Source: Sutcliffiella sp. FSL R7-0096
GTDB taxonomy: Bacteria; Bacillota; Bacilli; Bacillales; Bacillaceae_I
Direction: 5' to 3'
Length of the DNA: 64,000 bases
Assembly (NCBI RefSeq): GCF_038595065.1
Contig: NZ_CP152003.1
Span: 3,514,001-3,578,000 of the forward strand
Position 1 is the stretch's first letter, and each line of letters starts with the position of its first letter. Below the pieces are notes generated by a model, which worked only from the letters and a program-made list of their open reading frames with translations, was not told where the DNA came from and made no database searches. The translations under genes were made by a program, and so were the position numbers. This document shows positions 43,801 to 53,200 of this stretch, piece after piece.

Positions 43801-45611
43801 GGTGTTTCACCCGCCTGACATATTACACAATTTTCGTTCTTATATAAATAACGGGTATCAAACAATAAGTCGGAAGGAAATCCATACCTCGGACTTAACT
43901 GATATCCTTGACTGAGAAGTGCCGTGGAATCACCCTTCCAGGACATAAGCGGGCTATCCCTTTCCTCACCTGACAGAATCCTTACAGACAATCTAGTGGC
44001 CATGACCGCTGTCTCAAGAGCATCGATTGAACCGTACGGAGTGTAAACAGATTGACAGCCTGCCAACGTTTTTCGGAAATTTTGACCAGGAGCTGCAAAT
44101 GACGCCTGGTTGGCTATTAAGCGCTTCGGTTCATCAGGTTGAGTGAACAGGCACTGAAAGCAGCCTGGTGTCCCTTTCTTCGTTGATAAAGCATGCCCGC
44201 CTAACCCAATGGGGTCTAGCCAAGTAAAAAGAATCGGCGGCGCCCCGTCCATTTGGCGCAGCATTTCATTCACGTACAGCTCTTCGGTCGGGGATCCGAG
44301 AGCGATGATGACCAAATCCGATTCAAGCAGTAGCCCTGGTTCTCCTTGGATGATGTCCAAAATATCGGAGGTTTCATATTCCACCTCAACGAACGGAAAC
44401 TTTATCTCCATGGCTCTTTTCATCGCCTCTGTCTTAGGAAAATGGTAATAGCAAGCACTATCTTTAAAATAAACATCACTGATTCCCAATTCATGCCGAT
44501 AGACGTTATCGATATTCAAGGCATCGTTATCAATCAAAGTAAACCTTTCAATTCCCGCACGTGCCAGTTCAAAGCATATCCTGCTTCCCAGTGACCCCAG
44601 TCCAACGACCGTCACTTTCTTATCTGCAATTCGGTTATGTCCCTGCGTTCTATTCAGCAAATACTCCTTATCATGCCGTTTGATATCCAATGGCATCATT
44701 TCAAATGCAGCCTGGTTTTTCCTTATAGGATGAAGAAAAGGAAAATGCTTTCCTTTTCCCTGTTCTGCACGGAAATCAGAAAGCTTTAAGCCTATAAGAG
44801 CTCTTTGCCCCATGGGGATAGGGATGCCAAGCACGATATACTCCTCATCCCCCTTTTGGATGAACTTCCTCTTCAAATATTGATTCAGTTTATTCTTGGT
44901 TGAAGCCGTAATGTTGTGCTTGATAAGCTGTCGATAATTCCTGATATCCCATGTCTCCCAAAATGCAGGTGGTTTAATAGTAGAAGACTTCCTCAAAGGG
45001 ATATAAATTCCATTGCTCCTATCAAACTCATCCAGCACATTGCGGCTGCTATATAAACGGTTCAAATAATAAACCTTGCTTTCATTAATACTGTCCAACA
45101 ATATGGATTTATTTCGATTCTCATCATGAAAAACAACTATCTCTTTGAAGCGGTCTTCTGGTGTGAGGATAGCATCCACTCGGGTAATCCCTTCTTGCCT
45201 TGACCACAGAGCTTCAAACTCCACTAGGAAGTCCTCTGAGTTCAGCTTAAGCACACCCTCTTCAAGCGTTCTTTTCGCGCGTTGAAACGATTCATGGATA
45301 ATGCCCTTCGGGTTGTTCCTGTCGAGCAGTACCCCTTCATCATGCGAGTAGCAGATAAATCCGTCAGGCTCTATGTGAGGAATGAACCCAGCTTCTTGAC
45401 GGTTTTTCAGGAAGTACATCGGTTTTTTCAAAGGAAAAAGTGAAGGAAGAGCAAGTTGGATCGTGAATTGCTCTTCCGCCACACTCATCTTCCCCTCAAA
45501 TGCATGAAGAAATTGACTACGCTCACTTTTTACTTGGTGAACATCGATTGCCTGTACTTCGGCAAACAGCTCGTCCAAGTTCAGGCTATCTATCGTAAAA
45601 TCATCAGCCAT
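43797..45611 (-). CDS. cap2: CBASS Cap2 (E2-E1 fusion)
   Basis: About 604 residues. N-terminal E2-like domain with its catalytic Cys in PDGFICYSHDEG (about residue 87). C-terminal ThiF/MoeB-type E1 domain with GLGSLGSRICFELARAG (about 335-351), LIDNDALNIDNVYRH, CFQCLF and GCQSVYTPYG. In type II CBASS Cap2 conjugates the C-terminus of the CD-NTase to targets, priming it. Start ATG 45611 with GAGGTG upstream. Confidence 0.93.
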   Translation of the reverse strand: MADDFTIDSLNLDELFAEVQAIDVHQVKSERSQFLHAFEGKMSVAEEQFTIQLALPSLFPLKKPMYFLKNRQEAGFIPHIEPDGFICYSHDEGVLLDRNNPKGIIHESFQRAKRTLEEGVLKLNSEDFLVEFEALWSRQEGITRVDAILTPEDRFKEIVVFHDENRNKSILLDSINESKVYYLNRLYSSRNVLDEFDRSNGIYIPLRKSSTIKPPAFWETWDIRNYRQLIKHNITASTKNKLNQYLKRKFIQKGDEEYIVLGIPIPMGQRALIGLKLSDFRAEQGKGKHFPFLHPIRKNQAAFEMMPLDIKRHDKEYLLNRTQGHNRIADKKVTVVGLGSLGSRICFELARAGIERFTLIDNDALNIDNVYRHELGISDVYFKDSACYYHFPKTEAMKRAMEIKFPFVEVEYETSDILDIIQGEPGLLLESDLVIIALGSPTEELYVNEMLRQMDGAPPILFTWLDPIGLGGHALSTKKGTPGCFQCLFTQPDEPKRLIANQASFAAPGQNFRKTLAGCQSVYTPYGSIDALETAVMATRLSVRILSGEERDSPLMSWKGDSTALLSQGYQLSPRYGFPSDLLFDTRYLYKNENCVICQAGETP

Positions 45612-45620
45612 ACACACACC

Positions 45621-46658
45621 TCATGCTGAAGAATGGTCTACCATGATGGCAGGCCCCCTCTGCTGAGCGGACTCCTTTTGGGTCGGAACAGGGAAGTCTT
45701 CCCCGAACTCTTTTTGCAGCATTTCACATGCTTTTACTGGGTCCGTTTCAACTCTTGCTTCTTTCAACCTGTCACGCATGGATTCTAGCTTAGACTTGAA
45801 ATTCTTCATTTGGCTGCCTGTCAGTTTCTCGTAAATATCATTATAGGGAGGGGTAGGCAGATTCACCTCTAGCCGGTCTTCCCATTCACCGTCATCATTG
45901 AACTTATAGCTGAATGAGTTAATCATATTTTGAACAAACGATTCCAATGCACCCAAGTCATCGTATGTCTTTGTGAAGGCGTTATAAGAATAACTCGGAT
46001 GAAAATGAGTCAATCCAGCTACTGTTAACCCAATCCCAGATGGACGGTTCACGACACCCTTAAACTTCAAATCTTTCCAGCGCTTCAAATAACGGATGAC
46101 CCTTCTGAATTGCTTGCGGTCTTCTTTATCCATCAGATTTTCTTTGATGGTTCTCACCAACTCTTTGGGGTCAGAATGCTCCCATGTTCTGCTGTCACTC
46201 CCGCTGCCGAGCTTCCCTTTCGCAAGGTACGTTTTGCCATCATCATTTTCATTCGAATATATCGTGAAGTCCACATGGTAATTACGGTCGTCATTATCTA
46301 CTTCTCCTTCGAACCTTACCGACACACACGGGTACTTCATCTCTGTGTCCTCGTAATCATCCTTCAATGCGTTATACACTAACTTCTTTGCTGTAACTGG
46401 ATTAGGATAATCCTCGGTGGAGATGTTAAACAAAAGGCCGACATCAATATCATAGTCACCGCCTTCTAAAGGCTTAATGCCTGTGTGCATCGTATAGCTG
46501 CCTTGATGAAAAATATCATACTTGCCCTCTTCAAGGTCGATGTTTTCCTTTAGGACATCAAGCAGTTCCTCTCGCTTGTCTCGAAGGACTTGATTATCAT
46601 CGATTTCCAATTTGATTGCATCATGAAAATCAAGGAAATATGATTGCAGATTCCCCAT
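45621..46658 (-). CDS. CBASS CD-NTase (cGAS/DncV-like)
   Basis: 345 residues. Nucleotidyltransferase signature GSYTMHTG (about residues 50-57), the metal-binding Asp pair in GGDYDIDVG (about 65-73) and the third Asp in YHVDFTIY (about 135-142). It makes a cyclic oligonucleotide on phage infection. The C-terminal end (GPAIMVDHSSA) lacks the small-residue terminal I would most expect for Cap2 conjugation but ends in Ala, which is acceptable. AGGGAGG upstream of the ATG; first gene of the operon. Confidence 0.93.
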   Translation of the reverse strand: MGNLQSYFLDFHDAIKLEIDDNQVLRDKREELLDVLKENIDLEEGKYDIFHQGSYTMHTGIKPLEGGDYDIDVGLLFNISTEDYPNPVTAKKLVYNALKDDYEDTEMKYPCVSVRFEGEVDNDDRNYHVDFTIYSNENDDGKTYLAKGKLGSGSDSRTWEHSDPKELVRTIKENLMDKEDRKQFRRVIRYLKRWKDLKFKGVVNRPSGIGLTVAGLTHFHPSYSYNAFTKTYDDLGALESFVQNMINSFSYKFNDDGEWEDRLEVNLPTPPYNDIYEKLTGSQMKNFKSKLESMRDRLKEARVETDPVKACEMLQKEFGEDFPVPTQKESAQQRGPAIMVDHSSA

Positions 46659-46784
46659 CCCTTTGTACCTCCCTCTATAAATATTGATATATCAACGGTT
46701 TGACCCGTTGGTGGGATGTCAAAAAAATATTTTTCGACATACTCCCTAACAGATATTAATAAATTTGTGATTCTCTTACATTTG

Positions 46785-47045
46785 GTGGGTACGCTACGCG
46801 GTCACTACTGGGTAATGATGGTAAAGTAGTGATCATTGGATATACGATGCACAATGGATCTCTGCGTAGCTTATGATGACGTACCCTCCCATGTCTCTGG
46901 GCATCAGTGTGCCTACATTCCTTCGTTCGGTCTAGTCATAAGGCAGAGGCTAGCGAAGCTCCTTTAGGGACTCGAGGTCGAATGGAAAAAATAGTGCCAG
47001 CTTCTCCGTGTCATCCTGTTGTCTAGGTCTTTAAAGGGGATGCAG
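46785..47045 (-). ncRNA. Possible IS1111-type seekRNA region
   Basis: Non-coding DNA downstream of the transposase with several complementary segments. The family is known to encode a guide RNA on this side. No guide sequence could be matched to a target by eye, so this is inference from position. With the CBASS promoter region it fills 46659-47049. Confidence 0.45.
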
Positions 47046-47049
47046 GACT

Positions 47050-48327
47050 TTACATAGCCTCTGCGAGACTAGGAATATCCCTCATCATTCGCTTTGCGTC
47101 AAACGCTTTGTGCTTCGTGCTGATTCCATGGAGAACTTTTAAGAGTTTTCCGCATAGGACCACGATGGATTGCTTCTTGCGTAACGGATTATCCTTACGG
47201 TTTGTGTAGTAATCATGGAGCCTTTTAAAAGCTTCATTATGGCGAATCATCGGCATCATCACTCGGAATAGGAGGGAACGAAGCTTTCTTCTGCCCCTTT
47301 TGGAGATTCGCTTTTGTCCTTTGTGCTGGCCGGAGGAATTTTCCCGTAATGTCAATCCCGCGAGTTTGATTAGTTGGCGTGGATCTTCATAGTGAGAAAA
47401 GCTTCCGATTTCAGCTAGTAAATCGACAATCGTGGTATCTCCAAGTCCAGGAACCGTTGAGAGCCATTCGTATTCTACTGATGTTTGGATAAGTTCAACC
47501 AGGTGCTGCGTAATGCTTTCAATCTCTTGTTCTAACTGGTGGTAACGGCGAACGAGTGTGGCAATTTCCATACGGGCCATCTCCCGTCCTTCTGTTACCC
47601 CGATCGAGTCTGAAGCGAGTTCTATCAGTCGTATGGCTTTCGGCCTTTGGGGGGATTTGAGCCCCTCGACCTTACGGTAAAGTGCCAATACTTCATCCGG
47701 TTGTTTCTGATGAAGATCGGCCGGAAATGGTGTGCACTCCAGGACAGCCATTGCCATCTTTCCGAATGTCGGAAAGACCTGGGTGAACTCAGGAAAATAG
47801 CGATCCAGCCAGCGAATGACCATGTTTTTGACGGCACCCAGTTCCTCTGTCAACTTGCTTCTGAACGTTGAACCCACACGGAGTTCAGCCTCCACATCCT
47901 TTAGGATACGAGGATAACTGAAGCGTCCATCTTTAATCAGGCGAGCGATAACTAACGCATCTTTACGGTCATGTTTGGTTGGCAAGTTGTCATCCAATTC
48001 TTTTGACCGCTTAACGTGCATAGGATTGGTCATCACCAGGGGAATGCCTCGTTCCTCAAGGAAATAGGCTAGATTAAGCCAGTAATGGCCGGTAGGTTCA
48101 ATCCCGACAATGACCTCCGTCTTTTCGTATTCTTTCATGGCAGCCAAAATACGCTCGTAAAAACGATCAAAACCGTCGCTAGACTGTAATACCGAAAAAG
48201 ATTTTTGAAGCACACGCCCACGGTCATCGACAAAGCAGGCGAAGTGTTTCCGCTTTGCAATATCGATTCCGACTACAAGTGTATTTTCGGTGACTTGATT
48301 TATCTTCTGATTTTGTTTAAAATCCAT
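47050..48327 (-). CDS. IS110-family transposase (intact)
   Basis: 425 residues. N-terminal DEDD RuvC-like domain: VVGIDIAKRKHFACF (Asp, about residue 21), VGIEPTGHYWLNL (Glu), KHDRKDALVIARL (Asp pair). C-terminal domain: STVPGLGDTTIVDLLAEIGSF and NSSGQHKGQKRISKRG with the candidate catalytic Ser. AAGGAGG upstream of the ATG. Much longer than the 14552 transposase and of a different subgroup. Confidence 0.93.
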   Translation of the reverse strand: MDFKQNQKINQVTENTLVVGIDIAKRKHFACFVDDRGRVLQKSFSVLQSSDGFDRFYERILAAMKEYEKTEVIVGIEPTGHYWLNLAYFLEERGIPLVMTNPMHVKRSKELDDNLPTKHDRKDALVIARLIKDGRFSYPRILKDVEAELRVGSTFRSKLTEELGAVKNMVIRWLDRYFPEFTQVFPTFGKMAMAVLECTPFPADLHQKQPDEVLALYRKVEGLKSPQRPKAIRLIELASDSIGVTEGREMARMEIATLVRRYHQLEQEIESITQHLVELIQTSVEYEWLSTVPGLGDTTIVDLLAEIGSFSHYEDPRQLIKLAGLTLRENSSGQHKGQKRISKRGRRKLRSLLFRVMMPMIRHNEAFKRLHDYYTNRKDNPLRKKQSIVVLCGKLLKVLHGISTKHKAFDAKRMMRDIPSLAEAM

Positions 48328-48522
48328 GTTGGAGTCCTCCTTGGTTACCTAAGTTAGGGGTCAATTCGGTGCACGATTTGACACCCCGTATCATACCAAG
48401 AGGGCTCTTTTTTGTTCAAGTCCCCGAAAATCCTTCTAACAGGAATGCTCCTTATATTTAAGTAACATAGTAGTGTTTATCCAAATGAACCCAATTTTTA
48501 TCTAAACTTCTATTAACCAATT

Positions 48523-48649
48523 CTACCTGATAACTTAATACCAATTATTTCATAATTTAAATATTCCTACAATATGTTATTCTTCATCCTTGCCAAAATA
48601 AAAAGAGCGCTGATCCTTGTTTCCTAGATCGCGCCCGATTGCGTAAGAA
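48523..48649 (+). repeat. Array repeat, long form (site 25)
   Basis: CTACCTGATAACTTAATACC, AATTATTTCATAATT, GAGCGCTGATCC hairpin and the core GCGCCCGATTGCGTAAGAAC, about 40 bp before the next stop codon. Together with the IS end it accounts for 48328-48686. Confidence 0.85.
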
Positions 48650-48686
48650 CGTTATGAAGTAATGCAACCGTTAGTTAAATAACATG

Positions 48687-49877
48687 CTATTCTTTTAAGG
48701 CACTCCCTGAGATATTGACTCTCTTTGATACAAAGTAATATACGAATACATAAACAAATAAACTACCAATTACAAGAAAGTATATTTTAGCAGTAGAAGC
48801 ATTAATGAACATTGTGAAATATAGAATAATAAATTGGGCATATAGTATGACCAAGACAAACTTTAAGAAAGAATCTTTTATCTGAGATTTTGAAATAGGA
48901 TAAAGTAATAAACTTTGTTTCATTTCATGTTGTAAAGGAATTACTTGAAATCCAGTCATAAATAAAATGAGGAGATTAAAGATCCAACCATTTGTTGGCA
49001 TAGCATAATTAACAAACATGCCAATTACAGTTAGCCTTAAATAAAGGTAAAAATAATCATTATATCTTACAAACAAGTGTGAGTATAAATATACGAATGT
49101 ACTACTCTGACCATATGGGATACACCTTTTCAGAATAAAAGTGAGCAAACGTCTATTTCGAAAAGAGCGTTTAAGATTAGGTACATCTATGAAGTAATTA
49201 ATGAATTTAAAATTCTTTAATAAGGCACTTTCTTCTTCTATTAGCCTCTGCCAATTCAAAATTCTTTTTCTTTCTATAAAATAAATTAAATAGACGAAAT
49301 TTACACTGATTAAAAGAAACGCAAAAATCCAGTCGTTTTTAAACAAAAAATAATTCATTAAATATATTGAAAAAAACCTATTTATCCTATGTAACACTAA
49401 TTGTACATGGTTCTCTAACCATTGTTCATCCCACTTCATTAAAATGTTATAAGCAATAATCCCAACTATAAAAAAAAGGATGGGAAGATCTATATAAATT
49501 GTTTTTAAAAATAGAGATAAGAAAACAGCAATGAAACTAAGTAATTTAATTGCATCAATAACAAAACTATATACAAGTGATTTAATAAAATACGGCTTTA
49601 ATTTCGATTCTAATGGCAACAAAAAGACAATATCTGCTCTTTTAATAAATGTACGAACTTTTGTCTGTATTAAAATGAAGGCTACAAATAGTGATAAGAT
49701 TCCTTCTACTGGTATTTGAGGAGGTATCCATTGAAGAAATAAATTAAAATAATATATAAAGATACTACTAATGATCAACAAAAAATAAAAAACATTCGCA
49801 CCAATTATTGAATAGTATTTGAAAATTTTTCTATAAAATTCCTGAACCCTTAAACCCCATAATGATTTTATATCCAT
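48687..49877 (-). CDS. EcsB-like ABC transporter permease
   Basis: A 396-residue polytopic membrane protein with about ten segments and the EcsB-type N-terminus (LWGLRVQEFYRKIFKYYSII) and the PLESKLKPYF loop. EcsB is the membrane half of the Ecs ABC exporter in Bacillus. No ATPase (EcsA) gene adjoins it, so it must use another subunit or is a stranded gene. Codon use is more AT-rich than the CBASS genes. Single-gene unit. Confidence 0.75.
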   Translation of the reverse strand: MDIKSLWGLRVQEFYRKIFKYYSIIGANVFYFLLIISSIFIYYFNLFLQWIPPQIPVEGILSLFVAFILIQTKVRTFIKRADIVFLLPLESKLKPYFIKSLVYSFVIDAIKLLSFIAVFLSLFLKTIYIDLPILFFIVGIIAYNILMKWDEQWLENHVQLVLHRINRFFSIYLMNYFLFKNDWIFAFLLISVNFVYLIYFIERKRILNWQRLIEEESALLKNFKFINYFIDVPNLKRSFRNRRLLTFILKRCIPYGQSSTFVYLYSHLFVRYNDYFYLYLRLTVIGMFVNYAMPTNGWIFNLLILFMTGFQVIPLQHEMKQSLLLYPISKSQIKDSFLKFVLVILYAQFIILYFTMFINASTAKIYFLVIGSLFVYVFVYYFVSKRVNISGSALKE

Positions 49878-50029
49878 TAGTACACCATACTTTCATTGAA
49901 TACTAATTTAATTGCACTATTGTATATCTCAATTAGCTATTTTCTTTTTGCCCTGCGTTAATTGCTCCAATACCTACTTATAAATGAATATTCTCCATTT
50001 CAATTGTATAACCCTTCTTTCACTATTCT

Positions 50030-50180
50030 GCTCCTTTACTTTAAGTACAATCCTTCACAATCTCTAATTATCTTAACATAAATATCCAATTTTACTGCAT
50101 AGTCTTATTCCATTATCTGGAACTAAAATAAAAAATGAGCCCCAATTCTTGTTCCAGAATGGCGCCCTTTTGTTGAAGAT
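50030..50180 (+). repeat. Array repeat with both arms (site 26)
   Basis: Left arm TTATTCCATTATCTGG is the exact inverse of the AGATAATGGAATAA core type seen at site 4. It is followed by AAAAAATGAGCCCC, a TTCTTGTTCCAGAA hairpin and the right core GCGCCCTTTTGTTGAAGAT, which touches the next gene's stop codon. It fills 49878-50181 with a CTGCTCC start at 50029. Confidence 0.85.
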
Positions 50181-50181
50181 A

Positions 50182-50733
50182 TTATAAACCCCTATCTCTT
50201 AATTCTTTGATTATCAGTTCAACAATTTTATCTGGTGGTAGAGTTCCGTCAATCACTATATCTGAAATAGGTTTAATACTGTTCTCCATTTCTAGATAGG
50301 CCACTCTTCCATATTGCAAATAAAATTTCACTTCATTACGAACATCGTTAATAGTGCTATCCGCGTGATCTCTAAGTATTCGCCTGGCCATTGCTACGTC
50401 TAAAGAAGTGTCAATATAAATAGATAGGTCAATGTATTTCTTCATCTTATCGTTCATATATGAAAACGGATAGTCTAGTAATATGTATGTAGGTACTTCT
50501 CTAGACGATTTTAACCTCTCAATATCTGAAATCAATGGGTCTAAATTCCAAAGGTTATAATCTGCTCCCTGATCCACCCACTGAACAATGTCTTGTGGTG
50601 CGTTTTCAAAGTCATAATCATCAAAAAACAACTCTTTTGTATCTTCTAGTACTAAACTCAATTTTTTTGTTATGGTAGTTTTTCCTCCACCTGAAACAGC
50701 TGCAATTGAAATAATCGTTGGCTTAATACTCAT
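50182..50733 (-). CDS. Uridine-kinase-like P-loop kinase
   Basis: 183 residues with a Walker A motif AVSGGGKTTITKKL (about residues 12-25), the acceptor-side LFFDDYDFE (about 36-44) and a lid region VAMARRILRDHA (about 118-129). The fold is that of uridine kinase/phosphoribulokinase-like enzymes that phosphorylate small molecules. It starts inside the stop of the esterase gene. Last gene of a four-gene minus-strand unit of modifying-enzyme-like proteins. Confidence 0.8.
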   Translation of the reverse strand: MSIKPTIISIAAVSGGGKTTITKKLSLVLEDTKELFFDDYDFENAPQDIVQWVDQGADYNLWNLDPLISDIERLKSSREVPTYILLDYPFSYMNDKMKKYIDLSIYIDTSLDVAMARRILRDHADSTINDVRNEVKFYLQYGRVAYLEMENSIKPISDIVIDGTLPPDKIVELIIKELRDRGL

Positions 50734-51532
50734 TCATATAATGCTCCTTATTTATTACTTTTTTATAAGAGAGAAACAACTCTCGCTTTCTTCTTTTGAA
50801 GAAGCTATAAGAATGTTCAGCATCTGGAATAACCACAAATCTAGTATTTGGGATTTTATCTTTTAACTTCCTGTAAATGATTTGATTAGACTTTATAAAT
50901 TCATCACTTAATTGGGTGCCTTGACCAGCCTCATTTGTTCCACAGTCTAAATAAATGGATTCAACGAGAGTAAGATCACTTTCATCAATAAGTTTTTCTA
51001 TTTCCTCCTGATTGGACCAAAAGGAAGAAGATAAACAAATTATAGTACGGAATAAATGAGGATATTTACAGGCAGCGTAAATCGTGATTAATCCACCAAG
51101 TGATATTCCTGCCATCAGGCTATTATCGCTAATAGTGCGGTAATTACTATCAATGGTAGGTTTCAATTCTTGGACTATAAACTCGATATATTGCTCTCCT
51201 TTTCCGCCATAAGAATCACTATTACCAGTTAATTCTCTTACAAACTCTCCACTTACCCATGGACAATACTCATTTTTACGTTCTTCAACGACTTGGTCAA
51301 TAGCTACTATAATTACATCTATATCATTCTTTTCTACATATTCTTCTAGCCCTAACGAAATACCACCAATTGCATCCTTATCTTGAAACACATTTTGACC
51401 ATCGTGCATATATAAAACTGGATATCGCTTGCTTTCTGATTTTGAATAACTCTTGGGAAGATATACCCGAACAAATCTACTGTTCTTTAATATTGAACTA
51501 ACTATTTGAAAAGACTCCAGTTCAACCAACAC
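50723..51532 (-). CDS. Esterase-D-like alpha/beta hydrolase
   Basis: 269 residues of the putative esterase (enterochelin-esterase-like) family: RYPVLYMHDGQNVFQDKD (about residues 37-54), nucleophile elbow AGISLGGL (Ser about residue 145), acid YLDCGTNE region and the catalytic His in PDAEHSYSFF. It would hydrolyse ester bonds of a small substrate. 11-bp overlap with the downstream kinase gene. Confidence 0.85.
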   Translation of the reverse strand: MLVELESFQIVSSILKNSRFVRVYLPKSYSKSESKRYPVLYMHDGQNVFQDKDAIGGISLGLEEYVEKNDIDVIIVAIDQVVEERKNEYCPWVSGEFVRELTGNSDSYGGKGEQYIEFIVQELKPTIDSNYRTISDNSLMAGISLGGLITIYAACKYPHLFRTIICLSSSFWSNQEEIEKLIDESDLTLVESIYLDCGTNEAGQGTQLSDEFIKSNQIIYRKLKDKIPNTRFVVIPDAEHSYSFFKRRKRELFLSYKKVINKEHYMNEY

Positions 51533-51615
51533 CTTTTCACCTTATTTTCAATCCATAATCCTGTCTGATTCTTAAACATGTAAAAAGCTTTCTCTCTATA
51601 ATTAAGTACGGCACT

Positions 51616-52374
51616 TTATTGCTTTAAATATTCCTCATAAAGCAAATTCATAGCTTCCATAATTTTATTGTCAGCAGCCTGATTGGTAAATCTATTAGAT
51701 AAATTAATAGCCCCTACTGCATAAATAAAAGGATCTTTATTGAAGTCTCCGATCATACCGATATCAATTACAACATTGTCTAAGCCACCTGTCATATGAT
51801 TTAGATAGTGTGGTGGAATGTGGTTTACATCACCTTTTTGTCTAACCAGGCCATTAATGATTGGTGCCCAAAGGAGAGGATGTGCTTTGTAGCCTTGAAA
51901 GATTTGAATCAATATTTCAAGAATTTGGTTTAGCTGACCCTTGTTTTCAATATCTCTTGGGTTTTCAGTAATATTTATTGACGGAAAATAAGATTGGAGA
52001 GAATTGTTTAACTTTTCCCAGCCACCACAATAATTCACAATACATTTTGCTACATAGCTATCATGACAAGCAATCATAACTTCAATCGCCTCCCTTAAAG
52101 GAAGTGATTTTCTATTTTGTAGATGAGGATAAAGTTCCTTGCTATCTTCTTCTGGATTAAATGAAATCTCATTAATTAGGTCTTCCCAATTATATGTATT
52201 TTCCTCTACCCATTTTGCTACACAATATGCTATTGCCACTTTTGCTGCTGATGCAAGGGGGACTGTAAGTTCACTATTTAAAGAGGTCTCATACCTTTGT
52301 TCTTTGCTGGAAAATAATATGACACCTATTTCTCCGGTATCTATTTCTTTTAGTTTATCAATAATTTTATTCAA
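51616..52374 (-). CDS. Class A beta-lactamase-like serine hydrolase
   Basis: 252 residues with the class A/PBP nucleophile motif S-A-A-K in VPLASAAKVAIAYCVAKWV (about residue 41). Other class A features: a central HDSYVAKCIVNYCGG (SDN-loop region) and HMTGGLDNVVIDIG, where the usual K-T-G reads M-T-G. There is no signal peptide. True beta-lactamase activity is therefore unlikely; an intracellular hydrolase is more probable. Second gene of a four-gene unit; 21 bp from the upstream nucleotidyltransferase. Confidence 0.75.
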   Translation of the reverse strand: MNKIIDKLKEIDTGEIGVILFSSKEQRYETSLNSELTVPLASAAKVAIAYCVAKWVEENTYNWEDLINEISFNPEEDSKELYPHLQNRKSLPLREAIEVMIACHDSYVAKCIVNYCGGWEKLNNSLQSYFPSINITENPRDIENKGQLNQILEILIQIFQGYKAHPLLWAPIINGLVRQKGDVNHIPPHYLNHMTGGLDNVVIDIGMIGDFNKDPFIYAVGAINLSNRFTNQAADNKIMEAMNLLYEEYLKQ

Positions 52375-52395
52375 GCATATTCACCTTACCTAATT

Positions 52396-53019
52396 TTAAA
52401 CTTTGGCATAAGAATCTATTAGTTCAATCCATTTATGTCCATGAGGGTACTGTATTTTCAAGGATTTTTTTAACCAATCACGGTTGCTAACATTTAATTT
52501 AGGTAATATATTTCCTAAATCAATAACGTCTTTCTCTCTAATGACAGAACTTCCACCTTTATAAAGAAGTTGTATTTCTGGTTTTAAAAATGGTATTCCA
52601 GATAAAGATACTAACCCAATATCTTCAAGTGACTTTCTTATTGTGTTGTTTCGTTTGTAGATCCAATTCTTCTCCTCTATATCCAATAACATTACTTGGA
52701 AAGCCCATGTTGATTCATCTTTTTTCTTAACCCAGATATTATCATAATGAGAGTCTAGCAATTGATTCTTGTTCCAGGGTATTAACTGCCCTTTAAATGC
52801 TATAAACATTTCCCAATCTCTACCCAGATGTCTTTGTAAAATTAAGTGATCTGGTCTTAGGATAACTATGTCAATATACTCATGAGCCCTTGTGACTTTT
52901 CGTAAATAAATATCTAAAGCCCACCCACCAGCAATCCACCATTGGATAGGAATTATGCTGAAGATACTATGAATTTCAGTAATAGAAAGAGGTCTCCAGA
53001 CTTCTTCATTATCTCCCAA
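52396..53019 (-). CDS. Aminoglycoside-nucleotidyltransferase-like protein
   Basis: 207 residues of the AadA/LinB-like nucleotidyltransferase fold: IQWWIAGGWALDIYLRK (about residues 20-36), then RAHEYIDIVILR where the family usually has H-E-D-I-D-I. The first Asp of the metal pair is thus Tyr. The middle FLKPEIQLLYKGG motif is typical. The enzyme may be impaired. First gene of the four-gene unit. Confidence 0.75.
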   Translation of the reverse strand: MGDNEEVWRPLSITEIHSIFSIIPIQWWIAGGWALDIYLRKVTRAHEYIDIVILRPDHLILQRHLGRDWEMFIAFKGQLIPWNKNQLLDSHYDNIWVKKKDESTWAFQVMLLDIEEKNWIYKRNNTIRKSLEDIGLVSLSGIPFLKPEIQLLYKGGSSVIREKDVIDLGNILPKLNVSNRDWLKKSLKIQYPHGHKWIELIDSYAKV

Positions 53020-53054
53020 CTTTTCACCCCATTTTTATTTACGAGCAATCCATT

Positions 53055-53179
53055 ACAGACATTCACCTTAATACCAATTATTTCATAATCTATAAATTCC
53101 TACAATAAGCTATTCTTCATCCAGTCCCAATAAAAATGAGCGCTAATCCTGTTCATGGATCGCGCCCGATTGTTGAACA
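53055..53179 (+). repeat. Array repeat, long form (site 27)
   Basis: TTCACCTTAATACCAATTATTTC, TACAATAAGCTATTCTTC, GAGCGCTAATCC hairpin and core GCGCCCGATTGTTGAACATT, about 20 bp from the next stop codon. Confidence 0.85.
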
Positions 53180-53200
53180 TTCAACCTACGTTTTTGGCTT

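Larger units (their letters stand above)
46785..48425 (-). mobile_element. IS110-family element with 3' non-coding region (IS1111-like)
   Basis: About 1.64 kb, boundaries approximate. Intact transposase gene and, beyond its stop codon, about 260 bp of non-coding, palindrome-rich DNA (CACTACT/AGTAGTG, GCTACGCAGAG). A structured region on the 3' side of the gene is the IS1111-group layout. The right end near 48370-48420 has GGGGTCAATTC/GAATTGACCCC-like and GTGTCAAATCG sequence. It lies immediately upstream of the CBASS operon. Unlike the 14302 element it is not obviously in an array core. Confidence 0.7.
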
